The notes under the pieces are model-generated. The model did not search any database. It saw nothing but the letters and a program-made list of their open reading frames with translations, and had not been told where the DNA came from. Below, piece after piece: positions 42,762 to 53,470 of a stretch of DNA of 64,000 nucleotides. Both the position numbers and the translations under genes were made by a program. The DNA comes from Hyposmocoma kahamanoa (lineage: Eukaryota > Arthropoda > Insecta > Lepidoptera > Cosmopterigidae): positions 8,835,292 to 8,899,291 of the forward strand of contig NW_020653945.1 in the NCBI RefSeq assembly GCF_003589595.1, read 5' to 3'. Every line of letters begins with the position of its first letter. Position 1 is the first letter of the stretch.

Positions 42762-44704
42762 CTGTAAGATATCAGTCAGTTTAACTTTTTCCTAGGTATA
42801 CGAGTAGATTATGTATATAGTTTTGCAAAAGTTTATAAGTTCATACGACGAAATATACTGAAAAGTGAATTGAGTTCCGTCGAGCAACAACAGATCTTGT
42901 ACGGCCAGTGTAGCTCGACTTGGTGGGGGAACTTATTTTTATTTAAATTCTAGGTGTGTATAGATTAGGGATGTAGCTGACGTCTGCATCAGCATCCGCA
43001 ACAGTAGATCATCCGCTTATTTTTTTAATATCAGCTTGCGTATCCGACATCCGAATCAATGGATGCAGAGTTTTTGTGCATACGGTTATTTGCAGGTCTA
43101 GATAAGATGGTTGAAAGCAGGGGGCCTACCACAACTGCTTAAAACAATATTAATTTAAACTTACATTGACTTTTCGTACCATGAAGTGCTTAAAGTAAGC
43201 TTATTATAATGTTAAAACTATGATGTTTTATTGGCAGCATTGTGACCATTCATTCACTCAGTTCCTACTATGACGCGACTTTAACAGTAAAGTAATATTG
43301 TTCTTATGTCAAATTTAGCAATCTTAAAATAGTTACACGGGTGCAATGGAAACAATATTATTTTCGAATTTATTGTCTAAATATTGATTTGTAATTATTA
43401 AAAATTGAGTTGAACTTATTTATTTACATATATCTCTTCAATATTTTGTTTATTTTTTTATTTTATAGTACATAGGAAATAATATACGGGATGTATAATT
43501 CGTGAAATTATGACAGCGACATCTATATGCTCCTTGGCGACACTAATGACAGTAGACTATAATTCCGAATTCACAACGTAACAATCAAGATTCAGCTTGT
43601 ATTTATTTTTCTTCATTTTCATGAAAATTTCATTTTTTTCTTAATTTTTATTTTTCTTCATTTTTCCGCACTGTCATGCGGAAAAATAATTAAAAACAAC
43701 GTAATTTTAAGAATTTCATTATTATCGAGTTCTTAGGTATGTTATAATTTCATTATTACATACTTTTCTTTTTTGGCAGTTAAAATTCTCTGAATATAAA
43801 GAATATTAAGTACTTTAACACTATACTACGATAGGACACAGTTCATATAGCGTTATTTCTTTCCTATTTTTAGTAAGTAATAGACAATATTGGGAAATCA
43901 TTCGTTCTTTCAGTCACTTTAGCAATAATACATTACTTGATTGATTGATTTGTCGTGGTACGAATATAAGTAATATTATAATAACCTAACTATAAGCTTA
44001 CATTGAAATAAGATTGTTTTTTGAAAGGTACATATATACCTGATTGGGTTGCCTGCACTACATGTTGTTGAATATCGAGAATTCAACAGCATGTAGTGCA
44101 GGCAACGACCTGTTTGTTTTGTAAATAAACATTATTGAGTTTATAGGTACTGTCTTAATTTAAATTAAATTATCATTACATTTATTGTAAAAAATATTCC
44201 ACATGTCTGCAGATTTCAACGATGAAAAATTCTCATTCGCGTCCGCATCTGCAGGTGTCGTCATGTCTCACATCTGCGGCATCCCCAGTGTAGATATCAT
44301 ACGCGCAAATCCTTCTATAATTATAATCCCAACATAATTCATAATAAGCATAATTGTCAAACTATACGACCAAATAATATGCTGTAAAGAGAAAATTTTG
44401 ACTCCAAAAAATCCTCTCACAACTTATATATTATATATATTTTTTTTAAATAAAGATATACTTAATGAGCACGTTAATACAACCTTATAATTTTTATTTC
44501 AATTTTATCGCAAAAAATTTTATTGCGTAAATATAAAAGCTAGGTATATAATGTCATTGACTTATTTGAAGACCCAGTAATTACTCACATATATTAGTAT
44601 ACTATTTTCACATTTATATCCAATCATTTGGTCAGGGCATGCACTTCGTTCGGATTTGTTCTCATTGATTAAACGACTGCTCTGGATTTTGTCTTTTTAG
44701 TTCA
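42762..44704. other. Probable GST intron; no gene, one strong hairpin
   Basis: AT-rich. ATC-rich words CTGCATCAGCATCCGCAACA (42984) and TCGCGTCCGCATCTGCAGG (44238) hint at the eroded ends of another element. A small inverted word TTTTTCCGCA/TGCGGAAAAA lies at 43662. The hairpin at 44048-44106 is listed separately. No exon with GST N-terminal motifs was recognised. Confidence 0.4.
44048..44106. repeat. 59-nt near-perfect hairpin, possible small-RNA precursor or micro-MITE
   Basis: GTTGCCTGCACTACATGTTG, then TTGAAT, pairs with ATTCAACAGCATGTAGTGCA and GGCAAC around a ~6-base loop, with a single mismatch in a ~26-bp stem. A stem this perfect without bulges is more like an inverted repeat than a typical animal pre-miRNA, but the size fits both. 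Confidence 0.75.
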
Positions 44705-44880
44705 CGGCCTCCGTGGTCGAATGGCTTGCATGCCGGTTTTCATGGTGTCACCATCTCTGAGGTTCCGGGTTCGATCCCCGACCGGCCCCGTGTAGAAAAA
44801 CTAACTTCTCTATATTGTCTTGGGTGGGGGTGTTTGTGGTTTGTCTAATGTTTATGAATTATTCATTAAGTGAGTGTAGA
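44705..44880 (+). mobile_element. tRNA-derived SINE (family S2)
   Basis: GGCCTCCGTGGTCGAATGGC, then CATGCCGGTTTTCATGG, CACCATCTCTGAGGTTCCGG and B-box GGTTCGATCCC, followed by GTGTAGAAAAACTAACTTCT. A different body from S1. A second copy is at 48615. Confidence 0.85.
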
Positions 44881-45179
44881 ACGTCATTTGGCCACAGATT
44901 CTGCTTCTACTTGGTCGGATTATATTTAACAGAGGAAATAATGACTTCATATGGTCGCCAAAAGCTAATTCGAGTGTAAGAAAATCGTGTAAATTGGCTC
45001 CGTGGACGTAACTACTCAGAAACTTATAATTTGTCACGCCCGAACGCGCTATTCAGTAAACCAAACACCTTCATTTTATTTACACTTACTATCGAAAGTT
45101 CGCCATCCCCCTTCCAAGCAAATATTACTACCCACACCTCCATAAATACACCTCCCCCATACAAACATAAGCACGCACA

Positions 45180-45400
45180 CGCCTCTGTGGCCGAACGGTT
45201 ACCATGCTGGACTGCCATGCAGAGATCCGGGTTCGATTCCCGGGCCGGGAGAAATATTTGTATGGCCTACATTTATTTCTCTCCTGAGTTTGGGTGTATT
45301 TTGTGGTTGTGTATGTGTGTAACCATGGTACCCGCTATACAGGGTTTCCCTAGTGTGGGACTATGAGCATACAGCGTTATTATAATTATTATTGTTATTC
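45180..45400 (+). mobile_element. tRNA-derived SINE (family S1)
   Basis: GCCTCTGTGGCCGAACGGTT, B-box GGGTTCGATTCCCGG, TTTGTATGGCCTACATTTAT, ATGGTACCCGCTATACAGGG and TTTCCCTAGTGTGGGAC, then a TTATTATTGTTATT tail. Full length. Confidence 0.92.
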
Positions 45401-45800
45401 TTACATACATTTAGGTTATAAGTTATAACTTAAAGTAAAAATTTACGCAATTATAAAATATTTCTTTCCATTTTATAACCTGTTTTGTATTACACTGTAC
45501 ACTATTCTGCTACATAATCGAAATAAGATTCTTCATTATATTGAGTCACTGTCTCTTAAAATACAGTTTCTCTTGCTAATTGTTAGCTACCAAGTACCAC
45601 AATTAAACAATGTCGTTTTTGTTATAATTAGAATTTTATAAATTATTGAAAGATAATTAATACATTCAGGCGTTACTTTGCGGAAGTCCTTGTTAATAAA
45701 AATGGAAGTAAATTAATTTGCTACACCGCGAACTCGTGCGAAATAGCTGCGGTTGTGTTGAATATTTTAACAAAAAATCTTAATTTTTTTTTATAATTAT

Positions 45801-46010
45801 TAATACAAAGATCGAACACTCAAAAAAAATTCCTTCGACCCGGCCGGATTCAAACCGACATCTTCTAGCATACCGTGGCAGACGATATACCAACTAAACA
45901 ACGGAACGAACCAGCGAACCTCACGAATTTTTCTATGGGCTTGTTGTCGTGTCTTTGCATTTGGTTTTTCAACGACTTTTAGTCGTAGCGCCATCTATGA
46001 GGGATCTATG
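45801..46010 (-). mobile_element. tRNA-derived SINE (family S3)
   Basis: On - : GTTCCGTTGTTTAGTTGGTA (A-box region), GCCACGGTATGCTAGAAGAT, B-box GGTTTGAATCC, GGGTCGAAGGAATTTTTTTT and an AT-rich tail. Same layout as 27655-27760. The 64-codon - frame here is a by-product. Confidence 0.7.
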
Positions 46011-46301
46011 AAAGTTTCATCACAATTTTTTTTAAATATCTTTTTAATAGTTTTTTTTATAATTAACTGCATGAAAAAATATTCAACACAAGCGCGGCTA
46101 TTTTGCACGATTTAACCTTCACTGGGTTCGCGGAGTAGCAAATTAATTTAGTTTCATTTTTATTATTAAAAGAATAATAACACATACACTCATAGCCCCC
46201 CCGACTAGGGACACAAGACCGAGTTACCAGTCTTGTTACTTTACCAACAATAAATATATGAGGAGACTGATAGAAGATGGAATGGCGAAGGAGTTTTGTC
46301 A

Positions 46302-46770
46302 GGTAATCAATAAAAAGAGAAGATATCCATAATATTAACCTTAGAGCTAATTCCAAACTCATGGTACCACGATTTCGTTTAGTCAAGGTAAGCGACTTTT
46401 TATAGGGAACTGTATATTTTTAATACAATAACATTTCGGAGCATATGTATATTAAGATATCATTTCCTAAGTTTAAAAACGACATAACGAATGTTTTGAT
46501 TGAAAAGTTATATTACAAAATTGAAGACTACGTTTTAGATAGATGTATGGAAAGACGACATGGCTCTAGATTCCACACAAATTTGATTCAAAGAGTATTC
46601 TATAGCATTTAAGTTTATTTGAAAAGAGCAATCACTAGTTCCTTGCACTTCTTTTCAGGGAAGTCAGCGAACTGAACGAGCAGTAGCTTAAATGTGACGT
46701 TTTCAAATGTAAATTTATTTTACCTATGGAATAAATGATTCTTTGACTTTGATTGAGGAGCGTAACAGGT
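46302..46770 (+). pseudogene. LINE family L2, second copy, 3' part
   Basis: Nearly identical blocks to 33150-33560: CTCATGGTACCACGATTTCG, TCATTTCCTAAGTTTAAAAA, GGAAAGACGACATGGCTCTA and GATTCCACACAAATTTGAT, then GAAAAGAGCAATC, GGGAAGTCAGCG and TTTACCTATGGAATAAATGA followed by TTCTTTGACTTTGATTG. The reading frame is shifted and truncated at the 5' end. It shows that the intact 3' end joins GGAA to ATGATTCTTTGA, so bases ~33560-33785 in copy 1 are a later insertion. Confidence 0.85.
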
Positions 46771-47339
46771 TGAAATAGTCTCTGCCTACCCCGGTGGCAG
46801 AGAGGTGTGATGATATGTGTAAATTATATATGGAAAGTGACGATGATGGAGCATGCACATTGCACACCTAAATAACACCTATTCATTCTTCACGTATTCA
46901 CTCTCGGGTTGATAATTATATCCAAGCCCAAGTTATAGCGTTCAGGGAATAAGTGTGCAAGCAGGAAATTCCAATTCATATTTATTCATCAAAGACTATT
47001 TTAGACACTTAGTCTATATTACATATTACGTAAAAACAGTGATAGTTTTGTTTCACATTCCAAGTACGTATACAAATGACTATCCAAAGTACGTCTAGTA
47101 AATTTCGTTCTATGCGCAGCCCGCATTAGACCTATCTTGAGCCTCAAGTGTATATTTATCTACCATATTGCTTTGATCAGTGTCCCGCAAACGCATCACA
47201 GACTACATGATCGCTTTCAGTGTCGGAGAGGGCTAGTCGAATAAGTTCGTTAAGGTGATATTCCGAGAAAATTACCAATTTTTGGTCTCACTGAAGTTGA
47301 ATATAAATTTAAATTCAGGTGTTTCTTGTCTCTCTTTTT
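46771..47339. other. No gene seen
   Basis: Ordinary AT-rich sequence with no supported feature. Confidence 0.5.
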
Positions 47340-47880
47340 TAGTAGCAGTTAGAGCTCCTTCTAAAAGAGTTCGTACAGCTTATCTATTTCTGCCGCCAAG
47401 CAGTAGGTAATGCGAATATTACTGCGTTCCGATTTTGAGGGGTAAGCGACCACTTACACGACGCGAAAGTTTTCGCGCGGCCGCCACGAGGTGACCGCCC
47501 GGTCATCACGCCTTCACGTACATTAATGGCGAATCTGAATTCTATTTACTAGGCAACAACAATCAAATTCCTCGGAATAATATAACCGCGCGGTCGCGCC
47601 GCGCTGCCGCCGCGTAGACCAAAGCAAGCCAGCCTCGCCCGCGAGCCCTTGACGTAGTTAAAACGTAACAGCTAAATAAATAGAGCGTATTTTGCTATGA
47701 CAGTTTGACGCACGTGGTCGCCGCGCGGCGGCCACATTCGTGTCGAATAAATGCGCCCTAAGGGTGCTGTTGAAGTTATAGACACATGAGACTTGTGAAC
47801 TTATGTCTAGAGTGACAGGCGCAGTAGCGGTGTCCCTCACATCTTTGCGATATAAAGCTCTTAGTGGCACTACTACTGAA
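47340..47880 (-). repeat. Dispersed repeat family A, copy 9, split by an insertion
   Basis: Left part AGTAGCAGTTAGAGCTCCTT to GATTTTGAGGGGTAAG (47446); right part TAAGGGTGCTGTTGAAGTTA (47759 on) to TCTTAGTGGCACTACTACTG. The intact family reads ...GGGTAAGGGTGCTGG..., so 47447-47758 is foreign. Confidence 0.85.
47447..47758. mobile_element. 312-bp GC-rich insertion with TAAG target duplication
   Basis: Inserted in family A with the tetranucleotide TAAG on both sides (47443-47446 and 47759-47762). Begins CGACCACTTACACGACGCGA and ends GTCGAATAAATGCGCCC. Very GC-rich inside (CGCGGTCGCGCCGCGCTGCC). Sub-terminal words GCGCGGCCGCCACG and TGGTCGCCGCGCGGCGGCC are loosely inverted, but the extreme ends are not. 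The class is unknown. Confidence 0.75.
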
Positions 47881-48614
47881 AATACGATTAGATTACCTAC
47901 AATCGTTGAATAGATTGAATTTGGAAATAGCGTCTGATTTTTGGCCATTTGTCCTTTTATTTCATAGTGCGATCATTTGCATTAATAAATTTGTATTTTT
48001 CTACGAAGTAAATGCAAATGTAGTCATGTGTAAATGTAGATCGGCACAATTTCTTCTGTGCTTATTTAAATTTAAAAACGATTTGTGTCTCTCTCTCTTG
48101 GTCTGTCTCTTCCCTCCTACTACGGTTTATTGTCGGGGTAGCACCTTAAAGGAACCTTTTAGTGTATAATTATTATATCCATTAGATTGGGCTTGGTGAC
48201 GTAAGTTAAAGGGTCTGGTGTTTGCACGTTTACACAGACATTCGATGACTTTCTAGAATAGCGGCTTATCTCAAAGCTCCTATTTAATCAGGAAGATGGT
48301 TTTAAAACAGTTGCAGAATATCTAAAATGCAAAGACGACGAATTGTATACAGGTCCACGTTGTCACGTGATTATTTATGATTTATTACTGAAGAATAAGT
48401 AACTCGGTAGTCTGTAGCGAATCGCAGCAGTCGCTACAAATCTTTTTGTATAATTATTTTTTAATAGTCTTTTTAGCAGTTTAGTTTAAATTGAAATTCT
48501 AAATTTATAAACTTGTTTTTGGCGCCTTTGCTTGTTATTGTCTATATTGCTTCTGTTTTGGTTGACAGCTGCGCGTTGTTTGTTGAATAAACGATAAGTA
48601 CCTAGAGACGGAGA
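47881..48614. other. No supported gene
   Basis: AT-rich. A frame at 47864-48169 overlaps the end of family A and has no domain. Nothing further is supported. Confidence 0.45.
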
Positions 48615-48735
48615 GTCGGCCTCAGTGGTCGAGTGGCTTGCACACCGGTTTTCATGATGTCGCCATCTCTGAGGTCCCGGGTTCGATCCCCTCTTTTCTA
48701 CACTGTGTAGTGTAGAAAACTAAGAAAGAAAAGCA
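48615..48735 (+). mobile_element. tRNA-derived SINE (family S2), short copy
   Basis: GTCGGCCTCAGTGGTCGAGT, GGTTTTCATGATGTCGCCAT, CTCTGAGGTCCCGGGTTCGA and then CTACACTGTGTAGTGTAGAA. Truncated after the head compared with 44705. Confidence 0.85.
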
Positions 48736-49410
48736 TGCAAACAATGATCTTATATACTTAAAAAAGGTATGCAAAGGAATATTATACTACACATATAAAA
48801 CTTTATAACTTTAAAGCAAAATCTTTAAATAAGTTATGCATTGTATATGTTGTAATAAAAAGTTAGTGACACGTCGGGAAGAAGTAAAAAATTAATACCT
48901 ATACTACACGCAAAATGGCGCCTTGACGTTGAGTTGCGGATACCAACCCGTTACACCAAGTACCAAAAAATACCTATATTTTTATATAAATCTTATGGTT
49001 GAAAGTATTTTTTGTTATTATGAAAGTATTTGTTGTTATCCGTATTCATCAAAAGTAAACATTCCGTATAAAAGGCAATAAATATGTCGGAGAGGTTCCC
49101 AAATACCCTTCGAATTCATGTAAAATCATCGTGGTGGATATAATACGTGATCTAGTTTTATTAAAGTTTTGGTTTGCTACTTTTATTACGCAACGTTTCA
49201 GTCAAATAGGTCTAAAATAGCGTGACAAAACGTCCCGTTTTGAACGGTCACGCTTTTAAGCTTCGTATCCCGTTGTCCCCAAAATACTTAACAAGGTCCC
49301 GCTTTGACAAAACAGGACACAATGTGAAAATAAATATAAAGAAATGGTGCGAAAGAGCAAAATATATGTAACGGGTCTCTAAAATAAACAAGATTAGTTC
49401 TATTTTTTAA

Positions 49411-49830
49411 CCGACTTTCTAAAAAGAAGGAGGTTCTCAATTCGACTGTATGTTCTTTTTTTTGTGTGTATGTTTCGCGATAACTCCGGTATTTGTGAAC
49501 CAATTTTGATGTTTCTTTTTTGTTGGTAAGGGGATACTTCCATAGTGGCCCCATTTCATTTTGAAGAAAGTCATCCACCTCGAAGGGAGGGAGGGGTTCA
49601 CGCATGAAGATTCATTTTTATAAATAACGCCTAACTTTAATTTAGGAGCAATTACTTTAATGGTTGATTTTGCTATTTCTCCAATTCAAGGCGTTTTTCC
49701 TCTCAATTGAGTAGTGAGAACCGATTTTTATTATCACCAGTGTCAAGTCCTGTATAGTGGCGAACTAGGGGATATTTCAATAAAATTTAGCAAATAGACG
49801 TTATTCCAAGTACTTTTGAGGTCGGTTTTT
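49411..49830. repeat. Dispersed repeat with CCGACT...AGTCGGTT-type ends
   Basis: TTAACCGACTTTCTAAAAAG, AAGGAGGTTCTCAATTCGAC, TGTATGTTTCGCGATAACTC through GTACTTTTGAGGTCGGTTTT. This is the 'aggaggttctcaattcg' repeat commonly seen in Lepidoptera (recognised from memory, not searched). The 105-codon - frame over it is not a gene. Confidence 0.65.
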
Positions 49831-49983
49831 TTAGTACTCTGTACTGAGATTATTTATAAATTAAAGAAGTATTAGTAGTAGGAACAAGATTTGAAGACCT
49901 AATTGTGTAATGATTGCGTACAATACTTCTACTTCTACTCCTGTAATCTTACGTTAATCTGTCAATTATAATTTCATAAACCT

Positions 49984-50742
49984 TATCATAAAGGCGCTCT
50001 TTTTAGTTCTGGGGGTCTACTCTCGATCTCCGTCCGACATCCGTCCGAAACAATTACTGTCAAATAAGTAATATTCGACAAAATTAAAAGACAAGTATCC
50101 AGTATGAAGCTTCATTCGCATCACGCGTCTTTTCATTTGGTCAAGTATTGCTTATTTGGCAGTAATTGTTTCGGACGGATGTCGGACGGAGATCGAGAGT
50201 AGACCCCCTGATTCAAAATTCTATTGTCTATGGTACTCGCCACTGAGCTGAAAAATTTCAATAAAATTCTGTACACAGAACTATTGGTAACTATGGTATG
50301 AGTTTCAAAAAAAGAATGTATTTTTGCTAATATCAATTAGGACGCTACTCAAACGCTATACTTCTTCCTGATAGGTTAAATCTTTATAAATAAAAATCAT
50401 TGGTTAAAATATATGCGCTACTTGGCCATTTCTATTTTATCTCTTTGGTTTTTGTTTTGTAGCGTTACGAAACAAAAAACAAAGAAATAGAATAGAAGTG
50501 GGCTTATATTTTAACCAATATTTTTTACAAAGATTTAAGTCCGGTTAGGTTAAAATACCTTTAGGCCAATTTAACCAATCAGAAGGCAGTAGTGCGTTTG
50601 AGTAGCGTCATATTTGATATTTTAATTAGCAAAAATACGACGTTCTTTTTTTGAAACTCATTACAAGTTCTGTACACAGAACTTTTTCAGTTCATGAACA
50701 ATAATTCTGATTCGGAACTAAAAAGAGCGCCTTTGTGATATA
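49984..50742. mobile_element. Foldback MITE, interrupted by another MITE
   Basis: Left arm TATCATAAAGGCGCTCTTTT then TAGTTCT; right arm GGAACTAAAAAGAGCGCCTT and TGTGATATA. Further paired words (GAGTTTCAAAAAAAGAA, GCTACTCAAACGC, TTGGTTAAAATATA, TCTATTTTATCTCTTTGG) extend inward to a central GTTTTTTGTTTCGTAACG-like turn. Without the nested 50011-50208 element the foldback is ~560 bp. Confidence 0.82.
50011..50208. mobile_element. Palindromic MITE with GGGGGTCTACTC ends, nested in the foldback
   Basis: GGGGGTCTACTCTCGATCTC, then CGTCCGACATCCGTCCGAAA, pairs over ~60 bp with TTTCGGACGGATGTCGGACG and GAGATCGAGAGTAGACCCCC. Centre GAAGCTTCATTCGCATCACG. Arms are almost perfect, so it is recent. The decayed relative is at 4910-5092. 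Confidence 0.9.
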
Positions 50743-50998
50743 TAATTTATAAAATTATAATTGATCGATTAAAGTACAGGACCTGTTTAATCATTAACAT
50801 TTCGTAAATAAAAACGTGTTTTAATTTTAAAACATAGGTTCTCAAACTTTTTGGCTTACCTTAAATCTAAATGTTTTAAAACAATTATAAATCTACAGGC
50901 GTCTCGCTCTGAGGTAAAGAAGTAATGGTCACTTTAGTCTAAAAGAGGCAGTCGCTATAGATTTACTCCTATCGAGCTTAGTTTAGAATACAATGACC

Positions 50999-51220
50999 CT
51001 AATTGCTCCAATTTGGGCACATTTCCATTGCGACAGATACCAGTTCGTTAAAATAATTCGCCGAGTTATTGACCATCAAATCAACCATCGGAACCACAGT
51101 GCTTGCGCGTGATTTGCTATTATGAACCGACATGCGGCCGCAGTTAGACATAGGGTGTATCAGAAAATTCTCAGTATTATAGTATTTTATTTCTAAGTAT
51201 ATATTGGGATCGTTCCGCAC
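50999..51220 (-). pseudogene. Coding-like remnant inside the 48905-51580 element
   Basis: A 73-codon frame with balanced composition: ...HPMSNCGRMSVHNSKSRAST followed by VVPMVDLMVNNSANYFNELV and SVAMEMCPNWSN stop. No family recognised. Its position between terminal inverted repeats makes a transposase remnant the likeliest origin, but a captured host exon is not excluded. Confidence 0.25.
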
Positions 51221-51853
51221 AGTATCCTTTCTTCTGTTCCAATGAACCGTTTTCTTTTAGAAATATATTTTTAGCAATATTATACATCATCTTGGTTTTT
51301 GGTTATAGACAGGCAGTATTTAAATATCATATGAACACATCTTATTCTATTGAATAAAAAATCATAATAAATTTACTCTGTCCGGTCAAACATTAGGCAT
51401 ACAAACATTATATAATATTATACAATTACTAACACGCGCTTCAACATACTGCACTAGGTGTAACATCTATTTTTTGAGAAAATCACTTAGGCGTGCACAC
51501 ATTGATGTACTTGGTACTTGGTACTTGGTGCAACGGGCTGGTATCCGCAACTCGACGACAAAGCGCCTATTTTGCGTGTACTTTGTATTTTGTATTTTGA
51601 TGTAATAAGTAAGTCATTCAATTCAAACGATGATAGTTATTTAGCTAAATTTGAATGATTATAATAGTTAAATGTTACTATACTAACGGCACGCTATGAT
51701 GACCGTTTGGACGTTTGTCTGCTCTTGAAGTTTCGTATTAATTCGCTACGTTGAAGGAGTTGTTGTCAATAGTGACATGCAGTAAAATTTATGGAATGTA
51801 TAATTTTATGACACAACTCGGGATTTATTTTTCGAAATTCGAAATTTTTTTAA

Positions 51854-51970
51854 ATGAATTCTAATACGATCGTCACTTATGAGATCGCTGGCCAGCACAA
51901 CTTCTACCTCCGGCAAACTCGCATCGAAGCTCAATGCAAAACAAAGCCATTTCGAATTGACGATATATTA
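51854..51970 (+). CDS. Candidate exon with an EH1-like motif
   Basis: Starts MNSNTIVTYEIAGQHNFYLR, then QTRIEAQCKTKPFRIDDIL (frame stays open to 52039). Codon use is GC-rich at third positions (ATC GTC, CTC, GGC CAG CAC AAC TTC TAC) in an AT-rich setting, as in real exons. FRIDDIL fits the F-x-I-x-x-I-L form of the engrailed-homology-1 repressor motif near the N-terminus of several homeodomain proteins (family knowledge). A weak donor-like GTACCT follows at about 51971. No homeodomain exon was found downstream and it sits between short TIRs, so capture by an element or chance are alternatives. Confidence 0.3.
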
Positions 51971-52119
51971 AGTACCTACCTAAACATTTTTATTTTCGTT
52001 TTATTAAAACTTTTTACTAGCTACCCCTTGCAATACTAGTTATAAATGTAAAAACTTATAGATGCGACTTGCATTTGATTATATTTTTTACCGTAATGAA
52101 TTGAGATTTGACCTCACTA

Positions 52120-52412
52120 ATAAAATATATTTGTAGGCGATTAAATTCTCCATACTCAATACCTTTATTACATACCACAATGTTGTAGGTACAACTAAAG
52201 GCGAGTGCCAGAAGCCAACATGTTTTCAGGTCAAATTATATTATAATTAATACAATATTAGTATACGGATATAATCAATATTTGCTCAATTAAAATTTTC
52301 TTTTTAGTGCTCATTTTATGTCTCAGAGAAAAAGGATCAATCATTAAAAAAGATGACTGTTTAGATTTTTTTTGCCTGCTGTTTTAGCAAATTTAATAAG
52401 ATCATTTAAAAC
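52120..52412 (+). repeat. Left arm of a 293-bp near-identical inverted repeat
   Basis: AATAAAATATATTTGTAGGC ... AATAAGATCATTTAAAAC. Inverse of 53471-53763 with only two visible differences (a G/A near CAATATTAGTATACGG and 8 versus 9 T in one run). Confidence 0.95.
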
Positions 52413-52448
52413 TAATGTAATTTGTCAAAACGGCCATCATAGCGTGCC

Positions 52449-53470
52449 GGTACTGTAGATGTCAAAATAATAATAAATTGAATAACGTTAGAATAACTAT
52501 AGAAATGTGAAAAGTTAGATAATGCAGTTCGGGATTTGTCATTTCAAAATTCGGACAGTGCGGACGCTGTATTGTCTATATTAGTCAGTCAGTTGTTTAA
52601 TTGTTTTTTAAATAGCACTAGGTTTTTCTCAAACTTAAGAAATTTTGATATTTTTTTATTTAAATTTTATAACAGTTATTTAAAAAAATTTGTACACCTA
52701 TTGTGAAGGTGAACGTTCTTATAGCGAGCTATGACTTTAAAAAGGTAAAAGTTAATATATTTTTCGTACTTCCCTGTCTTGTTCACCGGGCAAACATTCG
52801 AAGTAGTGTAAACTTCTTAAAAATGAGCTAGGGTTATATGCGTATATAGGTACATGTAAATTCCAGCATGCAAAGAATATATGTAATGTTTGAGTAGGAA
52901 AAATTGACATTTAAAATTTATCGGAAACGCCATTATGTTATATTCTCGTAAAAATAATCGTGGTTATATCTAGCGTTCTACACTTTGCAGAAGAAGTGTC
53001 TTATCCGTCAATTTCCGTTATATTTTCGGAGAATACGTAAAAAGTTCATATATTCTCTTTTTTTTTTGGGTTCTCTGCTTTTATATACGAAATCCTTTTT
53101 GAAAAGAGATGTTTTTATAGCAGATAATTGCTAACCATATTTTAAAAAGTTGATAATTTTGATTCTATCGTCCTATATGTTTTTTAAATCATACTTTTCG
53201 TGACGCGTCGGCCTATTCATTTCAATTCGTCACTTGGACACGCCGTTCTTATCAACTATACTGTAAACTAGACCACGCAAATCTGTTCTACTTAGCGTAG
53301 TTGTAATGGATTCGAAGGTCTACACTACAACGAAATTCCGAATGAAATTAGAAATTGTATCTTACATATTGTTAGTGTATGCTTAATTTAATAGAGCGAG
53401 TGATACTGAACAAAATTACCATAAGATAAAAGTGTCTTCTTCGTCTTAATAGATAATAAGAAAAGGCATG
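52449..53470. other. Spacer between the inverted arms, nothing seen
   Basis: AT-rich, no supported frame. A GC-richer word TCGTGACGCGTCGGCC lies at about 53200. The spacer is not itself palindromic. Confidence 0.5.

Larger units (their letters stand above)
48905..51580. mobile_element. Decayed DNA transposon, ~2.7 kb, with ~62-bp TIRs and nested insertions
   Basis: Left end TACACGCAAAATGGCGCCTT, GTTGCGGATACCAACCCGTT and ACACCAAGTACC (48905-48966). The right end is its inverse, GGTACTTGGTGCAACGGGCT, GGTATCCGCAACTCGACG and GCGCCTATTTTGCGTGTA (51519-51580). Inside are a repeat (49411-49830), a foldback (49984-50742) that itself contains a MITE, and a possible coding remnant (50999-51220). No target duplication could be defined. 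The superfamily is not recognised. Confidence 0.65.
51688..52448. mobile_element. TIR-bounded segment with GGCACGCTATGATG ends
   Basis: Left end GGCACGCTATGATGACCGTT and right end AACGGCCATCATAGCGTGCC are inverted repeats ~22 bp long, 761 bp apart. The segment contains the candidate exon at 51854 and the left 293-bp arm. No matching target duplication was seen. Confidence 0.65.

Noticed and set aside
45031..45366. 111-codon ORF
   Set aside because: Covers a SINE S1 and its flank; no domain.
47658..48169. ORFs on both strands near 47.7-48.2 kb
   Set aside because: Overlap family A and its GC-rich insertion; no domain or splice support.
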